NCBI GenBank assembly: GCA_024741835.1 | Contig: JAENRP010000347.1 | Span: 1-45,321 of the forward strand | Direction of reading: 5' to 3' | Length of the DNA: 45,321 nucleotides | Source: Diplocarpon mali | Taxonomy: Eukaryota > Ascomycota > Leotiomycetes > Helotiales > Drepanopezizaceae | Shown: positions 22,801 through 33,829 of the stretch, piece after piece | Numbering within the stretch: the first letter of the stretch is position 1 | Layout: every line of letters begins with the position of its first letter | Program-made: the position numbers and the translations under genes | The notes under the pieces: generated by a model | Seen by the model: only the letters and a program-made list of their open reading frames with translations | Told to the model about the DNA's origin: nothing | The model's database searches: none

Positions 22801-24779
22801 ATTAGCTAATACCTTAATAGGCTTTCGGCTTCTGATAGCTTTAGTAGCCTGTCGTTAGTTGATACTTCATTATCGGCAGCTAGAAAGGACTAGTGATAGC
22901 AGTTCGAGGTTTTGCTGTTTTCCAATTGCGAGCCTGGCTTAAGAGTCGTTTTTAGTAAAACCGCAAGATCCACTCGCGGTCCTAGCTCAGGAGTCGATTT
23001 CCTAGAAATAGCGAGATCCACTCGCGGTCCCGGCTTAGGAGTCATTTCCGCGAATTTCACTTGCAATCCCGGCCTAAGAGTCGTTGTTAGCGAATTTGCA
23101 GAATCTACTCGCGGTCCCGGCCTAGGAGTTATTTCTGCCAAATTCACTTATGATCCTAGCTTAAGAGTCTATCCATTCTCCCTATCCTCGCTCAATTATA
23201 TTAGGGCGAAGAGTGCACTTTCCTTAAAGGAATTCACTTATAGGTCTGGCCCAGGAGTCAATTTCTATAATATCACCTTTAAGATAATATAAAGTTTATC
23301 TTTGATTTTAACTTTAAAGATCACTTTATAGTTGTTATTTATAAACTATATGAATTAATTATTAAAAACTCTTATATAATTCAACTCTATATAGATCTTG
23401 CAATTAGATAAGAGATTGATACTTAAACTAGGCATAAAGAGAACATTTTATAAAAGGAAAGAAACGCTAGCGATATTTATCTCTACTATACCTATTGAGT
23501 CTATATATAACCTTCTACTACTAACCTTAATAGAGCGCCTTTTTATTTTAATAAGCGGGCCTTTAAATAGGTAGGGTTTATTAGTTATATATATTATACA
23601 ACTAGTGTCACTATACTAGTCGGATTTAAGGATCTTATAGAGATCGGCTTTTAAGATATAGGCATCTTTATTATAATTATCGTCTAAATTATCAAAAGTG
23701 GATTTAGGTTCAAATGACCTACTATCATTATTAGAGGTATCTGCTAAAGTTCTGACTAAATAGCCTTTTCCTTTACCTTTCCTTAGTGGTTGCAGCCTTC
23801 GGCAGGATAAGGGCAGTTTGCTTCTTAACTTCTGCTTTAATTGCTTCTTAATATTAAAGCTAGCGACTATATCGATCAATTGCCTTCTAACTTTATAATT
23901 AGTAATATTATGAGCACTATTATAGAAGTAGCATCCCTGATGAGCTTGAGGGCTCGTCCTGCGCTCCTTCCTCTTCTTGGGCTTATCATTGCCCTATAAC
24001 GCGGCATTTACCGATTCAAAGTGTCCTTTAAGGTCTTACTCAATAGTTCAAAGGAGGTCGATCTTTTTATAGATCTTAAGGTTAGGTTAAACGAGAAGAG
24101 ATTGTTTCGCGATGGCGAACTTAAGAGGAAGGCTATTAAGTAGGAAACTAAAAAGCTGAGTTTCCTTAAAAGTCATAGCCATCCTAAGATCTGCGGCTCT
24201 TACTCTCCTTCTTGCTTTATACAGTATAGACCAGGTAGAGTCTATATTTATATCTATATCCTTACTATCTTTGTCTTTTCTATACTAAAATGAAGTGATC
24301 TGCTATAGCAGATACTAGGTATTAAGGGCAGTTGTCTAAGAGTATTTTACCTTTAAAGTATCCTATCTTATCTTTGTATTATTATGAACTCGAATAAAAT
24401 CTCAGTCTTTATCGCTTAAACCTCTATTGATCTTAAGCTTGCATTTAGCTAAGGCCAGCCTATACTCCTTCTCCTTTTCTATATTTAAAATCTACCTTTG
24501 GGATTCTCAGTTATTATCTACTAAAGCTCCTAGGCTAAGCTTATTTAGTATATTTGGCAAATCCTTAGTAGTTGTATTAGCTATTGAAGTGGAAGTAGAC
24601 GAATTAGTAGAGGGAGTATAGGGGGCTATTCTCGCGTATTTAATAAGTGTCTTTTAAATCGCTATTTCGATGCCTTTGCTCTTGAAGTAAAGCTCTAAAT
24701 CGTCGAACCATTGTTGCTAGTTCTTCCGAGAGAGTTGGAGGTCTTTAGGCTTGGTGTTTCGATCGGAATCGGATGCCAT
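19827..24779 (-). pseudogene. Copia D Gag-Pol polyprotein (in frame throughout, RIP stops only)
   Basis: The minus-strand ATG at 24779 opens MASDSDRNTKPKDLQLSRK. The stop after the RNase H end is at 19827: 4,953 nt, exactly 1,651 codons. Open segments at 23879, 23147 and 20009 are all in this frame. Domains: zinc knuckle 23893-23933 (GCYFYNSAHNITNYK); palindrome cluster 22922-23260; GAG pre-integrase about 22690-22840 (YKRFAHLRPEKLKGLHKV, VCRICK); integrase about 22100-22690 (AIRSNNALE, YKGSY.NGIAKRSI); RT about 20650-21450 with YINDI at the YVDD site; RNase H 19827-20310 (YTDSDWA, STKAEYI, then KYIDIAYYFIRDLIA). About 30 in-frame stops remain, nearly all TAG/TAA from CAG/CAA/TGG, so it was recently a working polyprotein. 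Confidence 0.92.
22922..23260. repeat. Cluster of seven 27-bp palindromic elements in copia D
   Basis: Units start at 22922, 22970, 23018, 23057, 23105, 23144 and 23234; the steps are 48, 48, 39, 48, 39 and 90 bp, all multiples of three. Between units lie short linkers of 21 or 12 bp that also resemble each other. The best units (23018, 23105) have outer arms CCACT or CTACT with AGT, inner arms GGTCC / GGCTT or GGCCT and bulges CGC and AGG. On the minus strand each unit encodes a version of TPxxGPRVD. The plus strand is open too (22912-23292). The cluster sits in the connector between protease and the pre-integrase domain. Confidence 0.85.
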
Positions 24780-25179
24780 TGCCGTTTCGAATAGAATTGC
24801 ATTTAAAATCAAATAAATTAAATGGTTAAGGGCACTCCTCCTATCGAAAAGTTGAAATGATTAAATAGCAGGTGTTATAGAAGTATTAAATAGGGAGGAA
24901 GTCCTCTTGTCGAAAAGGGTTTTTGGGCTGTAACGCAGGGAATCACACCTCCTATGAAATATAGTAAAGCAAGGAATCACACCTCTTATAGTACCAAAGG
25001 GTTGTAGAGCAAGGAATCACACCTCTTGCAATACGGGTTGGCTGAATAGGGAATCATACCTCCTATTCGCCGATTGCTCGCCTCTTACTATAAGTCTTAT
25101 TCAACTTCCTACTAATAGTTGCAGCGCAAGTGCTTTTCAAGGGAAGTTAATAATCTATTATCGGTCTATCCAGGGCTTA
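24780..25179 (-). other. 5' leader of copia D with four repeats of a 17-nt motif
   Basis: This lies between the 5' LTR and the gag ATG. On the plus strand AAGGAATCACACCTCCT or a close variant occurs at about 24938, 24970, 25010 and 25049, spaced 33-40 bp. There is no coding frame. In retrotransposons this leader usually carries the primer-binding site and RNA packaging signals; a role of the repeats in packaging is only a guess. Confidence 0.7.
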
Positions 25180-25376
25180 TAACCTATTAAGCTTAAGTAA
25201 ATTGGTACAGTAGGTATAAGAAACTTCTAAAGGTCGATAGTCGATATATTAGTAAGAGTTAGGGAAGGAAGGTTACCCCTTTCTTCCCTATAGCTATATA
25301 TGTGTCAATATCCTACTGACTAAGCAGTAGGGTCATATGATAATACATCGGAGTGATGGCTGTATCACCCATCTTA
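25180..25376 (-). repeat. 5' LTR of copia D
   Basis: It pairs with the 3' LTR at 19383-19590. On the minus strand it starts TAAGATGGGTGATACAGCC and runs to CTTAATAGGTTATA near 25180, followed by the leader. The inner border is approximate. Confidence 0.82.
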
Positions 25377-26530
25377 ATATAGCCCTTTATTATCGATCGC
25401 TCTATTAGATTCAATGCCTGCCAAGGCGTAGCTTAGCTATATTAGGTTGTACTTATATAAGGTTCCTATTTGCTTATTAGTGATGATTTCCTCCTTTAAG
25501 CGAGTCGCTTAACTCGGATTGATCTTTACTATAACTAAGTCTAAAAAGTCAATAACTCTTAGTCTCCTTTTAATCTTAAGAAGACTATATTATTCTATTA
25601 AGCGGTACGCCTCCTATTACTCCTAGATCTACTGCTAAGTATTAGTTCTCTTAGTCTTGCCTTGGTATAATATATCGTAATACTAGAGCCTTGTCTAAGA
25701 CTAAATAGCCTTATCAGAAGGCGTAATATCATACTTTAAAATAGATACTAAGCCTTAGAGTAAGAGTTGCTAGTTTATTAAAATGGAATATAGGTCGTTA
25801 GCAATGGTTTTAGTTATAGGAGTATCTTTATTAGATATTAAAGAAAAGAGCTTCTTAGCTTGGATTTATGCTTAAGCTATTGCAGAAGCTAAGAGCGTTC
25901 TATTGATAGTCTTAGAGACCTATTCTAAGAGTAGCTTATAGTATTTGTATTAGGTCTTTTAAGTTTCCTTACGCATATAGTGCTCCTTTATTAGGATTTT
26001 ATATTTATCCTTAATATCCTTATAAGAAGCCTATAGAAGAGGAGCCTTTAATAGATCTCCTAGGGGAAAGCGGGCGTAAATCTATTTGGATAAAGTCGCT
26101 GCATACTCTTTATATGACCTTGCGTATATTATACAAAGGTTAGCCGTTTCCAATTCCTTAAGCTCTTATATAAAGGGAGCTTAAAGCTTAGTCTTTATAA
26201 TTGACTTAAATAGGAGTCTCGGATTAGTAAAAATAGTAATATTATAGAGCTTAGCGAAGAATATATATTTATTAAACCACTTTACCTAAGAGGTAGAAGT
26301 ATTAAAGCAAGGCTCGGAGATGCTTAAAGAGTTAGATATATTAAATAGAGTTTAGTAAAAAGGTTAGGTATATAAATAAAGTTTGCAAATAAGGTTCGAT
26401 TGGAAAATGAAGATCTATTAATTGAAAATGAAGGTCCTTTAAGTTGTTATAAATACTTGAAAAGTCGGTTAGGAGCTTAAAGGGCCCTTTAGCCGGTTGC
26501 ATACAAAGAGAAAGCATATTAAAGTGCTTA
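25377..26530 (-). pseudogene. Copia C gag, 5' part
   Basis: This is a minus-strand former coding region between the 5' LTR of C and the D insertion. It has no named domain, but one frame near 26190-26330 reads as a coherent peptide (EPCFNTST, KWFNKYI, LYNITIF) once RIP stops are ignored, as expected of a Gag N-terminus. It is separated from the rest of the polyprotein (19382 downward) by copia D. Confidence 0.65.
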
Positions 26531-26543
26531 TAAGGCTTATAAC

Positions 26544-26741
26544 TATAGTACAGTCGGCTAGAGGGCCTTTATTAGGTCGCTTAAGAGGCTCGCTAATATA
26601 AGAGAAGATGATTAATTATATTATTATCTAATATATATATAGTAAGGAGACTTCGGAAAGAAAAGGGAGAGTCTATGACTTAGCAGGAGTCACGTGGAGG
26701 GTCTCTAGAATAAGTGGAGACTCCGCCCATTCTGCACGATA
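26544..26741 (-). repeat. 5' LTR of copia C (198 bp)
   Basis: It starts TATAGTACAGTCGGC, a RIP-altered TGTGGTGCGGTCGGC, and ends CTGCACGATA. It matches the solo LTR at 44202 along its length. Confidence 0.88.
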
Positions 26742-26746
26742 ATTAT

Positions 26747-26831
26747 ATAACTCCTCCTTTGACTCTCTATCCCGTGACTCCTTGACTATCACGTGACTAT
26801 CACGTGACTTCTTTTCTTCTAGGTCTCTATA
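26747..26831 (+). repeat. F LTR, right copy, second part
   Basis: It continues 14287-14517 after the C insertion; together they make 316 bp. This part keeps two CACGTG boxes (ATCACGTGACT twice, near 26790-26810) that are mutated to ATTATATAACT in the left and middle LTRs. CACGTG is the core site of bHLH regulators such as fungal Cbf1-type factors; a role in F transcription is inferred only. Confidence 0.85.
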
Positions 26832-27750
26832 CTATTTCTTAACAATTTCAAAAGGGGTTAGTTTCCAAGAGGTACTAAGGTTTAAGGTACGTTTAAGCTT
26901 ATCCTATAATAGATCCTTAAATAAGGGCTTAGCGAGCTCGCTTATTTAAATATAAGTCAGCATTGACTTATAATCGGTCTTAGACTAACGCTAACTATTG
27001 CTTATATATTAAGAAAGTCCTATTATTAAAAGGGATAATCTTTTTAATTAGTTGAATTTTTATCTATTTCACATTTATATCGACTTCTAAAGGAGGCTAG
27101 GTCTTACTTTATTAAAGATAGGTAGATTCTTACTTAATAGTCTAATATATGCGCTAAGCCGTCTCTTAGTTTTAATAAGCTAGGGTCTTTAGGCCTAAGA
27201 TAGCTTAAGCGATCCTACTAATCTCGCTTTGCAATTATCAATTAAATTGATCTTAGCATTATAAGGATTCCTTTAGACCTAAGACTATTCCTTATAAGAT
27301 ATTTAAATTCGAAAAGTCTTAGTTATCTTAATTAGCTTAGCTATAGTATTATTATCTTTTGCCTTTAGCAGTAGAAGAAGGTCTGGCCTTAAGGGCTAGG
27401 GTAAGGGTACTCTTTATAAAAGCTGCTTCCTTAAACGAACTAGGTATATTCTATATTTACTAACTTCCAGCTAATAAGGAATTCATTTTACCGATTTTAA
27501 TTTCAATTATAATTTAGTTAAAAGGGTATTCTATAGAAAAAGGGTTCTAATAGCATAGTGCTCTCTTAACTTCTACCTATAGCATTTCTATAAAAGGAGT
27601 AGTTGAGTAAATCCGGCTAATAAAAGCGTTTCTCAATTATATTAATTAATAAGCTATACTTAAGCTCTTGATTTGTTTAAAAGATCTTTAAAATCTTGAC
27701 TCTATTAAAAAGTTGAAACAATTGCAAATCGATTTTCAAAAGGGGTAGGA
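26832..27750 (-). mobile_element. Inverted gypsy E 5' internal fragment, right part (E0)
   Basis: The reverse complement matches gypsy E 28110 to about 29015 along its full length. Together with 6321-6583 this gives a 1.18 kb inverted copy of the E gag region. It ends exactly where the E LTR begins at 27751, so one LTR is bordered by E internal sequence in opposite orientations on both sides. Confidence 0.9.
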
Positions 27751-28109
27751 TATTATTTATAATAGCTACACCTCTACTTAATGCAATTACCTAAGAGTAT
27801 AGCATTTTAAGGTTTTGCAATCTCGATTCAATATAGGATTATCTCAAATCGACCCTAAAGGTATAAAAGGATATTCTTATATAATATTATAAGAACAGGC
27901 AATAGAGCTTCCAGCTACTATATATATAAGGAAGAAGGGCTCTCCCTTAAGGAGGGCTCTTTAACTTCTTCGTTTCTTTTATATTAGACCTATAAAATAC
28001 GCCTTTTGTACTACTTCTTACTACTATACTTAATCTCGCACTTTAGCGGTTTTATATTATTATATTAAATAAAGAAGTTCTTTTCCACTAGGGACGGCTT
28101 TTAATAATA
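27751..28109 (+). repeat. 5' LTR of gypsy E (359 bp)
   Basis: It starts TATTATT and ends AATAATA, a 7-bp terminal inverted repeat (originally TGTTATT...AATAACA). It matches 34992-35305 and, inverted, 35300-35652. Confidence 0.85.
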
Positions 28110-31100
28110 TCCTACCCCTTTTGAAAATCGATTTACGGTTATTTCGACTTTTAATAGAGTCAGGATCCTAGAGATCTCTTAGATAAATTGGGAGCTTAAG
28201 TATAGCTTATTAACTAGTATAATCGAGAAACGCTTTTATTAGCTGGATTTTCTTAACTACTCCTTTTATAAAAGTGCTATAGGCAGAAGTTAAAAGAGTA
28301 TTATACTACTAGAGCCCTTTTTCTATAGAACTCCTTTTTAATCGAATTATTACCGAAACTAAAATCGGTAAAATGAATTCCTTATTAGCTGGAAGTTAGT
28401 AAATATGGAATATACTTAGTTTATTTAAAGAAGCAGCTTTTATAAGGAGTACCCCTACCTTAGTCCCTAGGGCCGGACCTTCCTTTGCTACTAAGGGTAA
28501 GAGACTATAATGCTATAGCTAAGTCAATTAAGATAAATAAGACTTTTTAAACTTAAATATCTTATAAGGAATAGTCTTAGGTTTAAAGGAATCCTTATAA
28601 TACTAAGATCAATTTAATTGATAACTGCAAAGCGAGATTAATAAGATTACCTAAGCTATTTCTAGCCTAAAGACCCTAGCTTATTAAAGCTAAGAGATAG
28701 CTTAGGCGTATATTAGACTATTAAGCGAGAATCCACCTACCTTTAATAAAGTAAGACCTAGCCTTCTTTAAAAGTCGATATAGATATAAAATGGCTAAAA
28801 ATTCAGCTAATTGAAAAGATCACCTCCTTTAATAATAAGACCTCTTTAATATATAAGTAGTAGTTAGCTTTAGTCTAAGACCAATTATAAGTTAATATTA
28901 ACTTATATCTAAATGAATAAGCTCGCTAAGCCTTTATTTAAAGATCTACTATAAGATAAGCCTAAATATACCTCGAACCCTAGTACCTTATGGAGACTAA
29001 CCCCTTTTGAAACTATTAAGAAATAGTAGAACTGCTAAGTAGTTACTTTTTAATTAGCTAAAAGGTAGACCTATTTCGATCTACTTTCTATTACTTTTAT
29101 ATAAGAGAAGCTGGTTATTCTAGAGAAACTTTCCCTTAGTTTTAGGCCTGATTCTAATCTATTGCGATTTAAGGAAAGGTCTTAAGATTTAAATAGTTCT
29201 TCTTTATATAGAATAAGATTACCCCTTAGCTTAAAGCTACCTACGCCTTAGCTAAGGCCTTTTAAGGAAAGGACTATACTATTATAGTTAACTAATTAAA
29301 CGCCCTTAATGCTAAATATTAAAGTAATTAACTTCTTAACCCTTTAATTAAAAGTAAGGTAACTTTAGTATTATACTAGAAGATATCTAATTTATTCTTT
29401 AATAAGACCGCTTGCGGTCTAAGCGCTAGAAGTACCACCCGAGTTTTTAAGTCACCTGCCCTAAAGCCTACTACCCCTTTTTACTAAGATACGCTAACTA
29501 AGGCTAGTTCTCCTACTTTACCCTTTAAGCAAGCTACCTGCTAGACCTATAGTAAAACTAATTACTATAAGATTGAGTATCCCTTTATAAGTAAGATTAA
29601 TATCTTAGAAGATATAAAGGAATCTAATCCGACTTAAGACTTAATTAAGAATAGGGTTGAAATAGAAGAAGATTAGGAAAATGAAAAGGCTTAGGAAAAG
29701 ACTTCTACTTAAGCTTACGAAAGTGCGACTTATTAAAGCTAGATCTTAACTCTTTAATAAGAGGGAAGCAATTCTTAACCTCTTATACTATTAGTATAAA
29801 TGGACTTAAAGTATTATTATTAGCTTTAATAGATACTAGAGCCCTTAATTACTTATTTTTAAATTATTCCCTTTTTATATATCTTTCGAAAGCGACTGGC
29901 TTTAAAATTCTTCTTCTTCTAGCCCCTATTCCTATCTATAGATTTTAAAATACCATTTGCGCATAAGCTATATACTATATACGCTTTTATTTAATAATTA
30001 ATAAAAGGCGTATTTACAACTACCCTTAGGTTATCTTCGACCTTAGCTAGTATAATGCTATTATTAAAGTTAAATAGATATGCTAATTCCGACTTAAACT
30101 TAACTTAAAGGAAAACCGATTTATATAGCCTTTATATTACCCCCTATCTCTTTAATTTGTAAAGGAAATCGTCATTTATCTTCCCTCTTTTAAAAGACTT
30201 TAGATCTAATCTAATTATTAAGCTAACGTTAACTATAAAGAATAGGAAATAGCTATAAATAAAGCTTAATAGATTAATAGAAGATAGTCTTATATTAATT
30301 TAATAGTCCTAGCTAGGCGCAAGATCCCTATTACTATTACTAGGCTAGCGCCCTTGCTTATAATTAAGCCAGATCTAGGAAAATAGTCTAATATGAATTG
30401 ATTATAATTAGACCTTATTTGCAAATGCCCTAAAGCTATGGTTCCTATTTGCGAAATCAGCGCTAATGCCTTTTATTATAATATAAAGCGTAAGGAGACT
30501 AAGTTCTTTTAAACTAGTATTTATAAAGTAGATAGGATTCTAAAGGAAAGATATAAGCTTAAGAATCCTAATATTGAAAAGCTAATTAATGATCGACTCT
30601 TAAAATAGTACCGATCTTTAAGATAAGCCTTCTTAAAAAGGGATGCAAATACCCTTCCTCCCTATTAGTACTACGATTATAAGATATAGTTAAAAGGGCC
30701 CTTACCTAACGCCTATTTGCCCTTCTACTATTAATCTACTAAAGAGCTTAAGGTTATAAAGGAATACTTATTTAAGAATTTAGATAAAGGCTTTATTAAG
30801 ATAAGTACTAGCCCTTTTGCTTTGCTAATGCTATTTATAAAAAAGGCTAATAGTAGCCTCCGATTTTGCATAGACTATTAAAAGCTAAATGTACTAACTT
30901 AAAAGGACGCTTACCTAATTCTAAGGATAGATAAGCTTTTAAGGTAAGTATCTAAAGCTAAGATTTTTATAAAGTTGGATATTTAAGCCACTTTCAATCG
31001 AATATAAATAGACCCTAAATTAGAGGAATATACTACCTTTCGAATAAGGTATAGATCCTATAAATATAAGGTTCTTTTATTCGGCCTCTATAATAGACCT

Positions 31101-33700
31101 AAGACTTATTAATAGTATATAAATAATATACTTTTAAATTACTTAGATGATTTTTATATAGCGTATTTAAACGATATTTTAATTTATTTTAAGAATATTA
31201 AAAAGTACTAAGATTATATTAAAAAGGTATTAAAACGACTTTTAAAGGCTAGCCTTTAAGTAGATATTAAAAAGTGCGAGTTCTATATTATTTAAACTTA
31301 ATATCTTAAATATATTCTAATAATAACTAAGATTGAACTAGACCTTGAAAAGGTCGAACTATTATATAATTAGAAATACTTAAAAACTATTACTAAAGTA
31401 AAGTCCTACCTAGGATTTTATAGGTTTTACCGATAATTCATTTATAACTTTAAGCTAATTGCTAAACCCTTTTCTATTTTAACCTAACCGATAGTACCTT
31501 AGAATTAGATAGAAGAGTGCCGAATCGCTTTTAAAGAGCTTTGCAAGTAGTTACTCTTGATTTAGCAGATTTACTATTTTAACCCTAACTTACTTATAAA
31601 GCTAGAAACTAATACTTTTAATAGCATTATTACTAGAGTACTTTCTTAGTAATACTCCGATAAGCAATAGTACCTAATTGGCTTCTATTTATATATACTT
31701 TCTAACTATAAACCTAATTAGGAAATATATAATAAGGAACTCTTTACTATTATTAAATCCTATTATAAATAGAGACCTAAGCTTATATTACTTAAGAAGC
31801 AAGTAGATATTTACTTAAATCACCGCTCCCTTAAGTACTTTATAACTACTAAGGTTTTAATTATAAAATAGTACCAATAGATAGAATTTCTATCTGACTT
31901 CAATTTTCAAATTATATATACTCTTAGTAAAGATAACTAAAAGGCTAATATTCTTAACCGCTAAGAGTAGGATATACCGATTTATAAATAAGCGAAGCTA
32001 GATAGCTAATCTTAGGTTCTGATTTCCTTAGCTTAATTAGACCTTTAAATTAATACCGAACTAGCCGATAAATTTCTTATTAAATCTGCCAAAGGCACCC
32101 TTGCCTTAATATCAATCGATACTCCTAATTCGACCTTAAATCGACCTAAGGATTCCTTTAATTTAATTAAAAAGCTTTATTAAAATAACTGCGAATCCTT
32201 TTAAAAGATTCATACCAATCTTCTTAAAAACTACTCTTTAGAAGATAGATTGCTTTACTTTAAAAAGCATCTTTATATACGCTATAATACTCCCTTATAT
32301 ACTTATCTAATTTAAAAAGCTTATAACTAACCTTTAAGCGCGCACCTTAGTAGCTTAAAGACCTATTAGCTTCTCGCTCTTAAGTACTATTAGGTTAGGA
32401 TAGATTCAGATTGTAAAAGATTTATTGCAAACTGCAGACTTTATCAATTCTTACATTTAAAGACAATTAAATAATAAGGCCTTTTACAGCCCTTTTTTAT
32501 TCCTAACTATCTTATATAATACTTATATATAGATTTTAAGGATTTCCCTCTTAATAAGCATAGTTTTAATCGAATCTTGGTTTTTATAAACCGACTTAAT
32601 AAGAGCGCTATTACAATCCCTTATTAAAAAGATATCAACGCTTAAAGAACTGCCTAATTATTCGTTTAATAGATATATCAATTCGGCCATACCTTAGAGA
32701 CAATTACCTTAGACTAAGGCCCTTAATTCGTATCCTTATTTTAAAGAGAGTTCTGCCGTATTATCAATATCAAGATTAAACTCTCTATAGCATACTATAA
32801 GGAGACTGATAGCCAAATTGAGATTATAAATAAGTATATTAATTTAAGGCTATAGCCTTTTATTAATTACTATTAAGATAATTAGAGTAAGCTGATTCTA
32901 TTAATAGATTGTACGCAATCTACCCTCCCTTACGCTTCTATTAATATAATCTTATATTAGCTTAAGTATAGAGTTGCACCTTAGATAAGTTAGGACTAGA
33001 TCTCTTTAAAACCGTCCAACCTATAAAAGAGATTGAACTAAGTAAAGGCTAGGCTAATAGTAGAGAGGATGCACTTAGCTTAGGAAGTAGCGAAAGGCAA
33101 TATAGAATGCGCTTAAGAGAAAATGCGTAAGTCTATAAATCAATACTAAAGGGAGATTAATTAGAAACCTAAAGATATAGTCTACCTTTTGATAAAAAAT
33201 CTTAAGAACTACTACCTTAGTAAGAAACTAGCTAATTAATAGGATAATCCTTTTAAAGTTCTTAAGAAGGTAGGCAATTTATATTAAATTAAGCTACCTA
33301 TAGGTTTTATAATATATAATATCTTTGCGCTAAAGCTACTATTCAAAGATCTATAGAACCCTTTGCTAAGTTAGGAATAACCTTAGCCTATTATAGAAAA
33401 GATCGTAGGGTAAGAAGAGTATAAAGTATCTAAGATACTAAGTATACGCCTATCTTAAAGGAACTTAAAGTACTAGGTCAAATAGACTAATTATAACTCT
33501 AATTTAAGTTGGTATTACGCCTTAAATTTTATAGGATCCTTATATAAGATTCGCAACTTTTATTAAGCCAATCCTATAAAGCTAGGACCACCTTAGAACC
33601 TATAAGCTTAGCTAAAGGCTTAAGAAAGCAGTATAAAGGATTATAATTACTTAAAAGATAATAGGCTAAATGTGAAATAGGTTAGTAAATAAATCTAAAA
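28110..33700 (+). pseudogene. Gypsy E Gag-Pol polyprotein, RIP-inactivated
   Basis: The Gag zinc knuckle is at 29539-29580 (C.TYSKTNYYKIEY; three of four ligands are altered in the way G-to-A or C-to-T change would give). The protease active site is at 29821-29862 (LALIDTRALNYLFLN, expected DSGA). RT is at about 30740-31190: GFIKISTSPFALLMLFIKK, FCIDYQKLN, and YLDDFYIAYLNDILIY with an intact YLDD at 31140. RNase H is at about 31540-31900. The integrase zinc region and core are at about 32330-33000 (DCKRFIANC, GLLQPFFIPN, IDFKDFP). The chromodomain at about 33400-33620 ends in WYYALNFIGSLYKIRNFYQAN, as in fungal chromoviruses. A second partial copy (35653-37564) is co-linear with 29503-31400. 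Confidence 0.9.
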
Positions 33701-33829
33701 ATATAAAAAAAAAGGAGAAAAATAATAAAAATATAAAAATAATAATACTAAGCCTATTGCCCCCCCTTTATAACTCCTCCAACCCCTCCTCTTCTGCGCT
33801 TAAGGAGATAAGCTCCAACTCTATTCTAA

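Larger units (their letters stand above)
19383..25376 (-). mobile_element. Copia D: least mutated element, inserted in copia C
   Basis: The LTRs are about 19383-19590 and 25180-25376; they share CCTATTAAGCTTAAGTAA, the TATATTAGTAAGAGTTA segment and the terminal CACCTATCTCA / CACCCATCTTA. The outer element C has its gag on one side and the rest of gag-pol on the other, all on the same strand, so D interrupts C. I could not find a target-site duplication; the flanks ATATA and AAAAC do not match, so one border may be off or altered. CpA/TpG content is clearly higher than in neighbours, which marks D as the youngest insertion. Confidence 0.88.
14518..26741 (-). mobile_element. Copia C: Ty1/copia element on the minus strand, carrying copia D
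   Basis: The ends are TGTGGTGCGG at 14518 and CTGCACGATA at 26741, near-perfect terminal inverted repeats once RIP is allowed for. Exact 5-bp duplications ATTAT lie outside (14513-14517 and 26742-26746). The host is the right LTR of F. Without copia D the element is 6.2 kb. On the minus strand the order is 5' LTR (26544-26741), gag (about 26530-25377, continuing below 19383), integrase, RT, RNase H, 3' LTR (14518 to about 14690). A solo LTR of this family is at 44202-44398. Confidence 0.9.
6584..26831 (+). mobile_element. Element F: non-autonomous LTR element with three LTRs, later invaded by G, C and D
   Basis: The layout is LTR (6584-6899), internal 1 (6900-8443), LTR (8444-8759), short internal 2 (8760-9232 plus 14275-14286), LTR (14287-14517 joined to 26747-26831). 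All three LTRs are exactly 316 bp once the C insertion and its duplication are removed, which strongly supports the reconstruction. Ends read TATA...TCTATA, and the related inverted copy at 37565 ends in CCACA, so the original was TG...CA. The 4-bp duplication CTAT brackets the element inside gypsy E. Internal 1 shows no gag or pol domain, so F looks like a TRIM/LARD-type element moved by proteins of others. Internal 2 duplicates the 3' part of internal 1. Confidence 0.85.

Noticed and set aside
22606..22809. Plus-strand open frame of 67 codons, and similar ones at 20946-21224, 21523-21789 and 24427-24621
   Set aside because: All are antisense to identified domains of copia D (integrase, RT, Gag) and show no protein family of their own.
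22922..23260. CRISPR-like array of 27-bp palindromic repeats with short spacers
   Set aside because: The spacers are only 12 or 21 bp and similar to each other, the host is a fungus, no cas gene is near, and the array lies inside a copia polyprotein frame.
26544..26741. GAGTC/GAGACTC hairpin in the copia C LTR as a member of the palindrome family
   Set aside because: Length, arm sequence and spacing differ from the 27-bp elements; it is part of the LTR itself.
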